Source of the DNA: Myxococcales bacterium
GTDB taxonomy: Bacteria > Myxococcota > Myxococcia > Myxococcales > JAJYLH01
Assembly: GCA_021787845.1 (NCBI GenBank)
Contig: JAJYLH010000015.1
Location: 26,425-90,424, forward strand
Length of the DNA stretch: 64,000 nt
Reading direction: 5' to 3'
Position numbers and translations under genes: made by a program. Under the pieces are notes generated by a model that was given only the letters and a program-made list of their open reading frames with translations, was not told the origin of the DNA and did not search any database. Positions 50,277 through 59,786 of the stretch are shown here, piece by piece (position 1 is the first letter of the stretch; each line of letters opens with the position of its first letter).

Positions 50277-52227
50277 CGCACACCTCGGAGGGCACCAACA
50301 TGCCGGTTGGAAGCGTGAACCGGGACAACGACTGGTACCACTCCCGCCGTTCGGCCAGCACGTTCGCCACCTCCGCGTCGGGAGCGGCACCGGTCAAGGA
50401 GGGCCGGTCGGACGCCGCGACCCGCGAGGCGAGCACCTCGGCACGAGCGCTCAGGCAAATCGTGAACTCGTTCGCGAGCAACGCGCGGGTGCGTTCGTCC
50501 TCGACGCAGCCGCCGCCGGTCGCGACCACGGCTCGATCGGCGCGCAACGCCTCCGCCACGACCCGCGCTTCGAGGTCGCGAAAGAGCTGCACCTCATCCC
50601 GCGCGAAGAGATCGCCAATCGATCGACCCGCTCGCCGCTCGACCTCGGTGTCCGTGTCGATGAATCGCCAGCCGAGGCGCGCGGCGAGCATCCGGCCGGC
50701 GGTCGTCTTCCCCGCACCGCGCATCCCGACGAGCACGATGCTCTTCTTCGGGTGACGGCGGCGGTTGCCCCAGCAGAGAGCGCCAAGCTCCGCGTCGATC
50801 GCCGCGCGCTCGAAGGGCACGCCCGTCATCAGGCTCATCTGCAACGCGCCCTGCGCCGCCCAGAACGTGAAGCCGCCGATCGTCGTGCGCCCTTCCGTGC
50901 GCGCCCGGACGATGAGCGGCGTCGCCTGGTCGCGGCGCACCGCGAGGTCGAGCACGATGGACGCCAGCAGATCCTTGTCCGGGCTCCACGGGTGCGACAG
51001 TCCAAGGGTGCCCAGCGGCGTGCAGTTGACGAGCACGTCGTGCGCCGAGCGGTAACGCTCCTCCCACGCGATGACCTCGCCGCGCAACGACTCGGGCAAC
51101 GACGCTCGCGCGCGTTCCGGCGACCGCGCGGCGACGACCGCCTTGCCTCCGAGCTCCCGGACGGCCCAGAGGACCGCCGCCGCACTGCCTCCCGCGCCGA
51201 GGACGAGAACGGTCCCGCCCGGCGGCAGCGCACCCGAGAGCAGGTCGAGCGCCGCGGGCGCGTCCGTGTTCCATGCCTCAGCGACCGCACCGCCCTCGAG
51301 CCGCACCGTGTTCGCCGCGCCGAGGAGGGAGACCAGAGGATCGCGCGCGCGCGCGGCGGCCTCGCGCTTGAACGGCATCGTCACGCTCAGCCACTTCGCG
51401 CCCAGCTCGTTCGCCGCCTCGACCGCGCCGTCGAAAGTCGTCGCTGGCAGCGGCAGGTACTGGTACGGCAGGGCCATCGCGGCGAAGAGACCGTTGTAGA
51501 CGTCGGGGCCGGGCGAGGAGAGCACCTGCCGGCCACCGACGAGGACCAGCGGCTCCAGCTTCGCGGCGTCGCGGACACGCAGCCGGAGCGCGTGATCGAT
51601 CGAAAGCTGGCCGGGAGCCGTCTTGTGGTTCTCGTCGAGCGCGACGTAGGTCCAGGCCGAGCCGAACGCGGTCGGGCGCGCGCGCGTCGCGATGCCCTCC
51701 GCACCGAGACCGATGACGACGAGCGGCCGGTCGGCCCGCGACCAGGCGCGTGCTTCTCGCGCGAGCGCCGCGAGATCCTCGGCACCGCTCACGGGGAGCG
51801 CGACCTTCACGACGTCGGCCCGATGATGCGACGCGCGCTGCAGCACGTCAGCGAGAACGCCTGGGCCACGCCGCCGCGTGTGATGCGAGAGGACGACGCG
51901 CGCATGACCGGGCAGAGCGATCGACTCGCCACGCTCGAACGCCGCGAGCTCGACGTCGACGTACGCCGCGCCCGCCTCGGCCGCGCGCGCCAGGAGCCGC
52001 AGGCGCTCCTCCTCGGGACCCGAGAACGCTCCCGCTTCCCACGACGGCCGGCAGGCGACGACGAGGCGCGGACCGTGCGCCGCAATCAGCTCCCACACGG
52101 CGCTCTCGATTTGCGCCAGCAGGTCGAGGCGGACTTCGTGCAGGTCGGCCGGAACGCGCAGCCGAGCCGCGAGCTCATCGGCAGTGCTCTCGTTCCCCGT
52201 CCAGCAGATCGTCGGGTCGTCAGCCAT
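50227..52227 (-). CDS. aroDEK: Trifunctional type I 3-dehydroquinate dehydratase / shikimate dehydrogenase / shikimate kinase
   Basis: AroD: DLHEVRLDLL, LSHHTRRRG, DVVKVALP; AroE: VTMPFKREA, GAANTVR, AWNTDA, VLGAGGSAAA; AroK: VGMRGAGKTTAGRMLA, DTDTEVERRAGRSI, VATGGGCV. Confidence 0.95.
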   Translation of the reverse strand: MADDPTICWTGNESTADELAARLRVPADLHEVRLDLLAQIESAVWELIAAHGPRLVVACRPSWEAGAFSGPEEERLRLLARAAEAGAAYVDVELAAFERGESIALPGHARVVLSHHTRRRGPGVLADVLQRASHHRADVVKVALPVSGAEDLAALAREARAWSRADRPLVVIGLGAEGIATRARPTAFGSAWTYVALDENHKTAPGQLSIDHALRLRVRDAAKLEPLVLVGGRQVLSSPGPDVYNGLFAAMALPYQYLPLPATTFDGAVEAANELGAKWLSVTMPFKREAAARARDPLVSLLGAANTVRLEGGAVAEAWNTDAPAALDLLSGALPPGGTVLVLGAGGSAAAVLWAVRELGGKAVVAARSPERARASLPESLRGEVIAWEERYRSAHDVLVNCTPLGTLGLSHPWSPDKDLLASIVLDLAVRRDQATPLIVRARTEGRTTIGGFTFWAAQGALQMSLMTGVPFERAAIDAELGALCWGNRRRHPKKSIVLVGMRGAGKTTAGRMLAARLGWRFIDTDTEVERRAGRSIGDLFARDEVQLFRDLEARVVAEALRADRAVVATGGGCVEDERTRALLANEFTICLSARAEVLASRVAASDRPSLTGAAPDAEVANVLAERREWYQSLSRFTLPTGMLVPSEVCDVVEHAWRKLSHRHLR

Positions 52228-53314
52228 CCCAGCACGCGCGCACGAGGTCGACCGGGACCGGAACTGCCCAGCTCCCGGCGCCATCGGCCATCGTACCGGG
52301 CGCGACCGGCAGCGCCATCCGAATCTTGCCGGCGAGCGCCTTCTTGTCGGCGATGAAGTGCGGCCGCGCGCGGTCGAACTCGCAGGCTGGCGCGGTCGGG
52401 AGGCCCAACGCCTCGATTAGGCGCGACAGCGACGCGGCTTCGGCGGTGGGGAAGCCGCACAACCGCGACGCGACGCGCGCCTCGACCGCCATGCCCATCG
52501 CGACCGCATGCCCGTGCGCGAGCGTGTAGCCCAGGGCGACCTCGAGCGCGTGGCCGACCGTGTGGCCGAAGTTCAGGACGCGCCGCAGGCCCAGCTCGAA
52601 CGGGTCCCCCTCGACGATGCGAACCTTGACCTCGGCCGCGCGCGCGACGAGGTTCCAGTCCGGCAGCCCGCCAGCGTTCAGTCGCGTCGCGTCCTCGCGC
52701 AGCTCGCTCAGCAGATCCGGCGACGCGACGACGCCGTGCTTGACGAGCTCCGCGAGACCGCACCTGACCTCCGCGGGCGGAAGCGTCCGCAAGAAGTCGG
52801 TGTCGGTCACCACCGCGACCGGCCAGTGAAAGGCGCCGAGCACGTTCTTGCCGAGCGCGGAGTTGACGCCGCACTTGCCGCCGACGGCGGCGTCGATGGC
52901 GCCCAACAGCGTCGTCGGCAGGTTGACGAGCGGCAAGCCGCGCAGCGCGGTCGCGGCGACGAAACCGGCGAGGTCGGTGGTGACGCCGCCGCCGAGCGCG
53001 ACGACGAGCGAGGCGCGATCCGGGCGCGAGGCGAGGAGGCGATCTTGCAGGAGCGCGAGCGTCGCGCGGGTCTTGCTCGCCTCGCCGGGCGGGAACGTCG
53101 CGACCTCGACGGCCAGGCGCAAGCGCTCCAGCTCGGCGACCACGTCGGGGCCGTGCAGGTTCGCCACCCGTTCGTCGGCGATGAGGAACGCGCGCTCGGT
53201 CGCGGGCGGAACCGCCTCCGAGAGGAGCGCCGTCGCACCCGGACCCGAGAGGAGCCGGCATCGGCGCTCGGCCGAGACGACCAGCTCACGGCGACGAACG
53301 GCGGCTCCCGACAT
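52220..53314 (-). CDS. aroB: 3-dehydroquinate synthase
   Basis: FPPGEASKT, VALGGGVTTDLAGFVAAT, PTTLLGAIDAAVGGKCGVN, LNFGHTVGHALE. Confidence 0.96.
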   Translation of the reverse strand: MSGAAVRRRELVVSAERRCRLLSGPGATALLSEAVPPATERAFLIADERVANLHGPDVVAELERLRLAVEVATFPPGEASKTRATLALLQDRLLASRPDRASLVVALGGGVTTDLAGFVAATALRGLPLVNLPTTLLGAIDAAVGGKCGVNSALGKNVLGAFHWPVAVVTDTDFLRTLPPAEVRCGLAELVKHGVVASPDLLSELREDATRLNAGGLPDWNLVARAAEVKVRIVEGDPFELGLRRVLNFGHTVGHALEVALGYTLAHGHAVAMGMAVEARVASRLCGFPTAEAASLSRLIEALGLPTAPACEFDRARPHFIADKKALAGKIRMALPVAPGTMADGAGSWAVPVPVDLVRACWDG

Positions 53315-53410
53315 GCAATGGCCTCACGAGAGCCGGGGAATCTACGTCGGCAATCCGGTGGCCAGCAAGCGAGGTCCCTTGCCCGCCGACCGCGGACTCG
53401 GCGCTGGCGC

Positions 53411-53449
53411 GATCGGACCGATCGGACGGATCCGACCGATCGGTCCGAT
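53411..53449. repeat. GATCGGTCC-type intergenic element, copy 8
   Basis: GATCGGACCGATCGGACGGATCCGACCGATCGGTCCGAT. Confidence 0.9.
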
Positions 53450-53515
53450 AGGCGCGCGTCCGAGCCACCGTCGATTGGAAACGAAACCGCGGCGCACGCC
53501 GAGCCCGAATGCTCT

Positions 53516-54763
53516 TCAGCGCGATGCGTGGCGGCTCTTGTCTCGTTGGTCCTCGAAGTACGTCTGGAACGCGTCACGGGCGACTTCGGGCGCGTGGACC
53601 TTCCAGAAGCGTCCGTTCACCACCACCGCCGCGATGGCGACGGTCGGGTCGTCCGCCGGCGCGAACCCGACGAACCACGAGTAGTCCTTGAACGGCTTCG
53701 GCGGATGGTCGGCGAGGGAGCCGGTCTTCCCCGCGATGTGAATCGGCCCGAGCAGGCGCCGCAGCCGGCGGCCGCGAAACGCCCGGTGCGCGGTGCCCAT
53801 CGAAACGGTGCGCTCCATCATCGCCGTGAGAACCGCGCTGGTCGATTCGCTGATCACCCGCTGCGAGGTCGGCCCCGGCGCGCTGACGCGCCGGCCGTTG
53901 TCGACCACGGCGTCGACGAGCCGGGGCTCCACCGCGACCCCGCCGTTGCCGACGATGGCCGCGAGCAGCGCGCCGTGGAGCGGCGAGAGGTACACCTTCC
54001 CGAAGCCCGCCGCGGTCCTGGGAAACCCGAGCGCGTCCGCCGGGATGATCGCCTGGCTGACGAGCGCGTCGCCGACCGAGTCGGCCGACGGGAAGACCGG
54101 CAAGGGCTCGTTGAAGAGGAACCGGCCCGCCATCGCCCGCAGAATCTTCGCGGTGAGGTCGCGCCTCGCGAGCTTGCCGAAGACCAGGTTCAGGCTCAGC
54201 GCGAGGCCGGTCGCCATCGAGGCGCAGTGCCAGTCGAGACGCGGGTTGTCGCGCAGGAGCTTCGGGCCGAAGCCGCGCAGGCCGCCGTGGAAGCAGACGC
54301 GGGTATCGGGGGCGATGCCGCTCTCCAGGAGCGCCGCCCCCGTCACGATCTTGAAGATGCTCGCCGCGGGATAGACCGCCTCGGTCGCGAGCCCCTCGGT
54401 CGGGCTGCCGTTCGACGCCTGGGCCATCGCGAGGATGCGGCCGGTCTTCGGGTCGAGCGCGACCACCGCCGAGTCGAGCGCGCCGTACTGCGCGAGCGCT
54501 CTCGTCAAGCTCGACTGGAGGTCGTGGTCGAGCGTCAGCTCGGCCTCGCGTCCGTCCGCGAGACGGGCGAAATAGGCGCCGCGGGCCGCGTCCCAGCGGG
54601 CGTGCTGGAGCAGCGACGGAATCGGCCCCAGGTGGTCGAGCAGCGTCGCGGGCTGAGGCGGCGTCGCCTCTGTGCCACCGGCCGGACGCGCCTCGTGCGT
54701 CGTGAGCAACGCGGCGCAGCCGAGCGCGACGAAGAGGGGACGTGGGAAGCGGAGGCTCCTCAT
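53516..54763 (-). CDS. Penicillin-binding protein transpeptidase-domain protein
   Basis: YPAASIFKIVTGAAL (SxxK), SLNLVFGKLA (SxN), HIAGKTGSLAD (KTG). Confidence 0.85.
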   Translation of the reverse strand: MRSLRFPRPLFVALGCAALLTTHEARPAGGTEATPPQPATLLDHLGPIPSLLQHARWDAARGAYFARLADGREAELTLDHDLQSSLTRALAQYGALDSAVVALDPKTGRILAMAQASNGSPTEGLATEAVYPAASIFKIVTGAALLESGIAPDTRVCFHGGLRGFGPKLLRDNPRLDWHCASMATGLALSLNLVFGKLARRDLTAKILRAMAGRFLFNEPLPVFPSADSVGDALVSQAIIPADALGFPRTAAGFGKVYLSPLHGALLAAIVGNGGVAVEPRLVDAVVDNGRRVSAPGPTSQRVISESTSAVLTAMMERTVSMGTAHRAFRGRRLRRLLGPIHIAGKTGSLADHPPKPFKDYSWFVGFAPADDPTVAIAAVVVNGRFWKVHAPEVARDAFQTYFEDQRDKSRHASR

Positions 54764-54887
54764 GCTCGCTTACGACGGTACGACCCCGGCCGGCGGGCGA
54801 GCAAGATTTCGGCCCTGACGCGGCGCGACGTGCGTGGCGCCGTTCCCGGTCGCATCCGATTGCGCGGGCCGCTACAGTATGCCGCCC

Positions 54888-55802
54888 ATGTCGGACCGCA
54901 GCCTACCGCTCGCCATGAAGGAGGCCGACCTGTCCCGCGCCCTGCCGCCCGCCGCGCGGGAGGTCTGGACCGTCTTCCGGCACGAGCTCAAGCACCTGTT
55001 CTTCTCGGCCAGGATGGCGGTGCCGATGATCGTCTACTCGGGCTTCGGCGCCCTGTCGGTGCTCATCTTTCTCAAGATCCAGGACTTCGCCGAGAAGCGC
55101 GGCCTGCATCCGACGAAGCTCGGCGCGGACAGCGAGGCGCTCGGCAAGCTCCTCCAGTCGTTCAAGCTCGGGGGGGTCGGCACCGCTGCCGAGATTCTGC
55201 GCGACCACGTGCCGATGCTGATGCTCTATTTCTTCGTCCTCGCGAGCTTCTTCCTCCCGATTCTGGTCGCGCTGGTGTCGTTCGATCAGTTCTCCGACCT
55301 GTCGACCAGAGGCGCGCGCTTCGCGCTCCTGCGCGTGCGGCGCGAGACCTATTTCGCCGGCAAGTCGCTCGCCTCCCTCGCGAGTGTCGCCGGGTTTCTC
55401 TTCGCGATGTGGCTCGTCGTCACCGTGGTCGCCGTCCACCGCGCGTCGCCCGAGGACGTGACGATCGCCCTGCGCGAAGGCGCTCGCGGCTGGCTCCTCA
55501 TGTGCGTGCAGGCGCTGCCCTACCTCGCCTTGACCGCGCTCGTCAGCTCGTTCGCGAAACCCGGGCTCGCCTTCGTCGGCACCTTCGGGCTCTGGATCGT
55601 GCTCTGGCTCGCCGACTTCTTCACCCGATGGCTGCCGGAAGCGCTCCAGGCCCCCGCGCGGGCGATCTTTCCCTCCGAGCACATCGCGCCGCTGTTGTCC
55701 CGCTGGAGCCCGACGCTCTGGAGCGGAGTCGGAGCGCTCGTCGCCATCGCCGCGGTGGTGTACGTCCTGACCGCGCTCTTCGTGCGGGTGCGCGATGTCT
55801 GA
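54888..55802 (+). CDS. ABC-2 type transporter permease
   Basis: Multiple TM segments; stop overlaps the downstream ATPase start. Confidence 0.75.
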   Translation: MSDRSLPLAMKEADLSRALPPAAREVWTVFRHELKHLFFSARMAVPMIVYSGFGALSVLIFLKIQDFAEKRGLHPTKLGADSEALGKLLQSFKLGGVGTAAEILRDHVPMLMLYFFVLASFFLPILVALVSFDQFSDLSTRGARFALLRVRRETYFAGKSLASLASVAGFLFAMWLVVTVVAVHRASPEDVTIALREGARGWLLMCVQALPYLALTALVSSFAKPGLAFVGTFGLWIVLWLADFFTRWLPEALQAPARAIFPSEHIAPLLSRWSPTLWSGVGALVAIAAVVYVLTALFVRVRDV

Positions 55803-56715
55803 GCTGGCGATCGAGACGACGGGGTTGAAGCGCTCGTTCGGCGCCTTTCCGGCGCTGCGCGGCATCGACCTCCGGGTTCCGGCGGGGAGCGTCTTCGGTC
55901 TCGTGGGGCCGAACGGCGCCGGGAAGACGACGACGTTCTCGATCCTCTGCGGCTTCCTCCATCCGACGGAGGGGGCGGCGAAGGTGCTGGGCCACGACCC
56001 GCGCGACCGGGCGGCGCTCTCGGGGAAGCTAGGAGCGCTGCCGCAGGACGCACCGCTGCCGACCCGCATGAGCGCTTTCGATGCCCTCTGCTACTGGGGC
56101 GAGCTGTCGGGGCTGTCCAGGGTGGACGCGAAGAACGACGCGGTCCGGTGGCTCGACCGGGTGGGGCTCCAAGAGCACGCGAGGAAGAAGGGGCCGCAGC
56201 TCTCGCACGGGATGGCGAAGCGGGTGGCGCTCGCGCAGGCGTTCCTGGGCGACCCGAGGCTCGTGCTCCTCGACGAGCCGACGAGCGGCCTGGACCCGAA
56301 GACCGCCCACGAGATCAAGCAGATCATCAAGCGCGAGGCGGGAACGCGGACGGTGGTGGTCAGCTCGCACGACCTCGCGCAAATCGAGGAGCTGTGCGAC
56401 TCGGTCGCGATTCTCGACAAGGGCTCGGTGGTGCAGCAGGGCACCTTGGGGGACGTGACCGGTCGCGGAGAGCTGGTGCGCCTCCACCTGGCGGACGACG
56501 AGGCGGACCAGGCGACGGCGGCGCTCTCGGCCCTTGCGTTCGTGACGCACGCCGCCTTCGACCGGGCGGAGAGAACCTTGGAAGCGCGCGTGCAGGGGGC
56601 CCCTCCGGAGGAAGCGGTGCCCGCGATTCTGAAGGCGGCGCTCCAAGCGGGCGCGCGGGTGGTCGGCGTCACCAGAGGACAGCGGCTCGAGGAGCGCGTG
56701 CTCGAGCTGACTTGA
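55795..56715 (+). CDS. ABC transporter ATP-binding protein
   Basis: GLVGPNGAGKTTTF, LSHGMAKRVALAQAF, LVLLDEPTSGLDP. Confidence 0.93.
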   Translation: MSELAIETTGLKRSFGAFPALRGIDLRVPAGSVFGLVGPNGAGKTTTFSILCGFLHPTEGAAKVLGHDPRDRAALSGKLGALPQDAPLPTRMSAFDALCYWGELSGLSRVDAKNDAVRWLDRVGLQEHARKKGPQLSHGMAKRVALAQAFLGDPRLVLLDEPTSGLDPKTAHEIKQIIKREAGTRTVVVSSHDLAQIEELCDSVAILDKGSVVQQGTLGDVTGRGELVRLHLADDEADQATAALSALAFVTHAAFDRAERTLEARVQGAPPEEAVPAILKAALQAGARVVGVTRGQRLEERVLELT

Positions 56716-56740
56716 AGAGCGGGGGACGCAGGAGGTTCTT

Positions 56741-57622
56741 ATGATCGCGGCACAAGCGTTGAAGGAGCTCGAGGCGGAACGGACCGACCCGCTGCCGAAG
56801 TTGCGGGTGCGCCGCTGGCCGCGGCCGATCGGGTTTGTCTTCTTTCTCTGGACGTTGTTCGAGGTCAGCGTCCTGACCGCGCTCCTCGGCGGCTTCGCGA
56901 TGGCCTTCATGTGGTTCTTTCCGTCGCTCGCGCGCACGGTGCCCATCCTCTGGTCGCGCTGGACGTGCGCGCTCGCCGGGGTCCGGGTCGAGACGCACCT
57001 CGAAGAGCCGCTCCCCAAGGAGTCGGTCATCTTCGTCTCGAACCACCAGAGCGCGTTCGACATCCTCTGCCTCTTCGTCGGCTTGGGACCCCGGCACCCG
57101 TTCGTCTTCGTCGCGAAGAAGAGCGTCTTCCGCTACCCGTTCCTCGGCTGGTTCATCACGCTCGCGAGGTACATCCCCATCGACCGCGCGAACCGGGAGA
57201 AGTCGATTCAGAGCCTGGAGCAGGCCGGCGAGAAGATTCGGCAGGGCACGAGCGTTCTGATGTTCCCGGAAGGGACGCGCTCGAGCGACGGCTCGATTCT
57301 GCCCTTCAAGAAAGGCGCGTTCGTGATGGCGATGAAGGCGCGGGTGCCGCTCGTGCCGCTGGCGATCGAAGGCTCGCTCAAGGTGAGCCCGAAGCGGCGC
57401 TGGTACGCCTGCCCGAACACGGTGCGCATCCTCATCGGTCCGACCTACCGGATGCACGACGTGGGCGAGGACGACCGCGACGGGCTCATCACCGACATCC
57501 GCGGGACGATCATCCGCCTGCACCACCGGCTGGGCGGCCTCGGCGGAGACGAGACGCGCGCCATCGCCGCCGCGGGGCTGGAAGGCATCGCCGAGGGCGA
57601 CCGTCCGGGAGCGATTTCGTGA
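56741..57622 (+). CDS. plsC: 1-acyl-sn-glycerol-3-phosphate acyltransferase
   Basis: VSNHQSAFDILCL (HX4D), MFPEGTRSSDGSILPFKKGAF. Confidence 0.93.
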   Translation: MIAAQALKELEAERTDPLPKLRVRRWPRPIGFVFFLWTLFEVSVLTALLGGFAMAFMWFFPSLARTVPILWSRWTCALAGVRVETHLEEPLPKESVIFVSNHQSAFDILCLFVGLGPRHPFVFVAKKSVFRYPFLGWFITLARYIPIDRANREKSIQSLEQAGEKIRQGTSVLMFPEGTRSSDGSILPFKKGAFVMAMKARVPLVPLAIEGSLKVSPKRRWYACPNTVRILIGPTYRMHDVGEDDRDGLITDIRGTIIRLHHRLGGLGGDETRAIAAAGLEGIAEGDRPGAIS

Positions 57623-58971
57623 AGCAAGGCGCGCTCGTGCTCGCCGGCGCTGCTGGTCTGCTGCTCCTCTCCTGCGCGACGCTTTCGCCGCAGGCCCGCC
57701 TGCACGAGGACCTCGCGCTCGCGCGGCAGCACGCCGGGGCGCAACAGGTCTCGCTCGCCGCCGACGAGTATGGGAAGGCGCTCGACCTCGACCCGACGAA
57801 CCTCGAGGCGCTGCGCGGATACGTCCAGTCTTGCCGGGCCGCGGGGCGCCTCGATGAGGCAAAGGCGCGGTTCCAGCACGCCGTCGAGAAGGCGCCGGGC
57901 GACGCCTACGCGCACGAGGGGCTGGGGCTCGTCGACTACGCGCGCGGCCAGAGCGGCGAGTCGGCGAAGAAACAGCTTGGCGCCGCCGCGCGCCTCGCGC
58001 CGAAGATCGCGGACTTCCACTACCGGCTGGGCGTGCTCCTGGTCGACCAGGACGACTGGGAGAACGCGAAGGCCGAGCTCGAGCAGGCCGTCGGCCTCGA
58101 CGCAAATCAGCCGCGCTACCGGTTACCGTTTGCGGTCGCGCTCGCCCGCAGCGGTGAGGAAGAGGCCGCCATCGCGCAGCTCACGACCGTCCTCTCTCTG
58201 AATCCGACGCCAGCCGAGGTGGCGATGGCCGCGAAGACCGCGCGGATGCTGACCGACCCGTTCCGGGGCTTTCCTCACGCGGCGCGCGAGCAGTTCAGGC
58301 AGGCGCTCGATTGGCTCGACAGCGGCTCGCCCAAGCAGGCGGAGGCGGTGCTGGAGAAGCTCGCGCAGGAGTACCCCGACCTCGCCATCGTGCGGGCGAC
58401 CCTGGGGCTCACCGCGGCGAAGATGGACGAGCCCGGCCAGGCGATCGTCGAGTTCCAGAGGGCGATCGATCTCGGGCCGGAGCTGGCGGAGCCGCGCATC
58501 TATCTCGGCGACGTCTACTTCTCGCACGGGCGGCCGCAGAAGGCGATTCCCTACTACCGCGCGGCGCTCGCGCGCAATCCGTTCCTGCCCGACGCCTATC
58601 TGCGGCTCGCGCAAGCGCATCTGAAGGACGGCGAGAAGGCGCAGGCCGCCCAGCGGTTCGAGACCTACCTCCTGCTTCGGCCGGGCAACCTCGACGCCTC
58701 CCTCGAATACGCGACGATCCTCGGCGACCTCGGCAGTCCGAAGGCGGGAGCGACCTGGGACCACCTGGTCCAGGTTTTCCCGCGCGAGCCGATGGTGCTC
58801 ATCGGGCGCGGGCGCTGGTATTCCGGGGCCGCCATCCTCGCCAAGACGCACGAGGCCCGGCTCGCCGCCTGGAACAAGGCGAAGGAGAGCCTCGACAAGG
58901 CCCTCGACCTCGACCCGAGGAACGAGACCGCCGCCGGGATGCTCTCGGCCCTGGAGAAGCAGCACCCGTAG
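57619..58971 (+). CDS. TPR-repeat lipoprotein
   Basis: GTG start; lipobox LLLLSCATL; repeated TPR pattern (AADEYGKALDLDPTNLEAL...). Confidence 0.85.
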   Translation: MKQGALVLAGAAGLLLLSCATLSPQARLHEDLALARQHAGAQQVSLAADEYGKALDLDPTNLEALRGYVQSCRAAGRLDEAKARFQHAVEKAPGDAYAHEGLGLVDYARGQSGESAKKQLGAAARLAPKIADFHYRLGVLLVDQDDWENAKAELEQAVGLDANQPRYRLPFAVALARSGEEEAAIAQLTTVLSLNPTPAEVAMAAKTARMLTDPFRGFPHAAREQFRQALDWLDSGSPKQAEAVLEKLAQEYPDLAIVRATLGLTAAKMDEPGQAIVEFQRAIDLGPELAEPRIYLGDVYFSHGRPQKAIPYYRAALARNPFLPDAYLRLAQAHLKDGEKAQAAQRFETYLLLRPGNLDASLEYATILGDLGSPKAGATWDHLVQVFPREPMVLIGRGRWYSGAAILAKTHEARLAAWNKAKESLDKALDLDPRNETAAGMLSALEKQHP

Positions 58972-59000
58972 GACAAGCACGCCGTCGCCGATGACTCGCG

Positions 59001-59042
59001 TCGATCGGACCGATCGGACCGATCCGACCGATCGGTCTGATC
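59001..59042. repeat. GATCGGTCC-type intergenic element, copy 9
   Basis: CGGACCGATCGGACCGATCCGACCGATCGGTCTGATC identical to copy 5. Confidence 0.9.
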
Positions 59043-59620
59043 TACGCCGGCGGGCGCGAGCCTGGGCGCGGGCTCGCGTCTTGCGCCAGCTCATAGAAGT
59101 ACAGCCCGCTGATGACGAGCGAGTGCGTGACCTCCCGCCGGCGGACGCGCTCCTTGAGCTCGCGGTACGGCATCAGCACCACGTCGATCTCCTCTCGCGG
59201 GTCGAGCCGCTGCGCGCCGGCGAGCTCGACGTCGCGGGCGAGGAAGGTGTAGCAGCGGTTCGACTGCAGCGCGGGGTTCGGGTGGACCCAGCCGAGCTGC
59301 TCGGCGGTCGCGCCGCTGAATCCGGTCTCCTCGCGCAGCTCGCGCAGGGCGGCGTCGGCCGGGCTCTCGGAGGGCTCGATGATGCCACCGGGCAGCTCCA
59401 GCGAGAACGCCTCCGTCCCGTGGCGCTCCTGCCGGACGAGCACGACTTCACCCTCCTTGGTGAGCGCGATGATGTGGACCCAGTCGCTCGCGGCGATGTG
59501 GAAGTAGTCGTGCGCGAGCCCGGTCCGCTGCGACTTCCGGCGGACGCGCTCGACCCGAAAGACACGGCAGTCGAGCACGTCCTCGCGCTCCAGGGTGATG
59601 AACGGCTCGAGCTCGGGCAC
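59042..59620 (-). CDS. NUDIX hydrolase (ADP-ribose pyrophosphatase-like)
   Basis: GGIIEPSESPADAALRELREETGF Nudix box; GTG start. Confidence 0.9.
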   Translation of the reverse strand: MPELEPFITLEREDVLDCRVFRVERVRRKSQRTGLAHDYFHIAASDWVHIIALTKEGEVVLVRQERHGTEAFSLELPGGIIEPSESPADAALRELREETGFSGATAEQLGWVHPNPALQSNRCYTFLARDVELAGAQRLDPREEIDVVLMPYRELKERVRRREVTHSLVISGLYFYELAQDASPRPGSRPPA

Positions 59621-59786
59621 GCGGCACCTCGGCACGACGATAACCCGACCGCGCTCGGCGGCATGACGAGGCGACCGGCAGCCCCCGCGCGAAGTTGCGG
59701 CCGTCGTCGCGCGCGGGCACGATGCGGGCGAAAACGTGGCGCCGCGGACGGGCGCGAACGCCGGCGCTTCAAGGCACCCTCCGAAG

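Noticed and set aside
50017-52356. 779-aa plus-strand ORF opposite aroDEK
   Set aside because: Antisense shadow ORF; the minus strand has unambiguous catalytic motifs.
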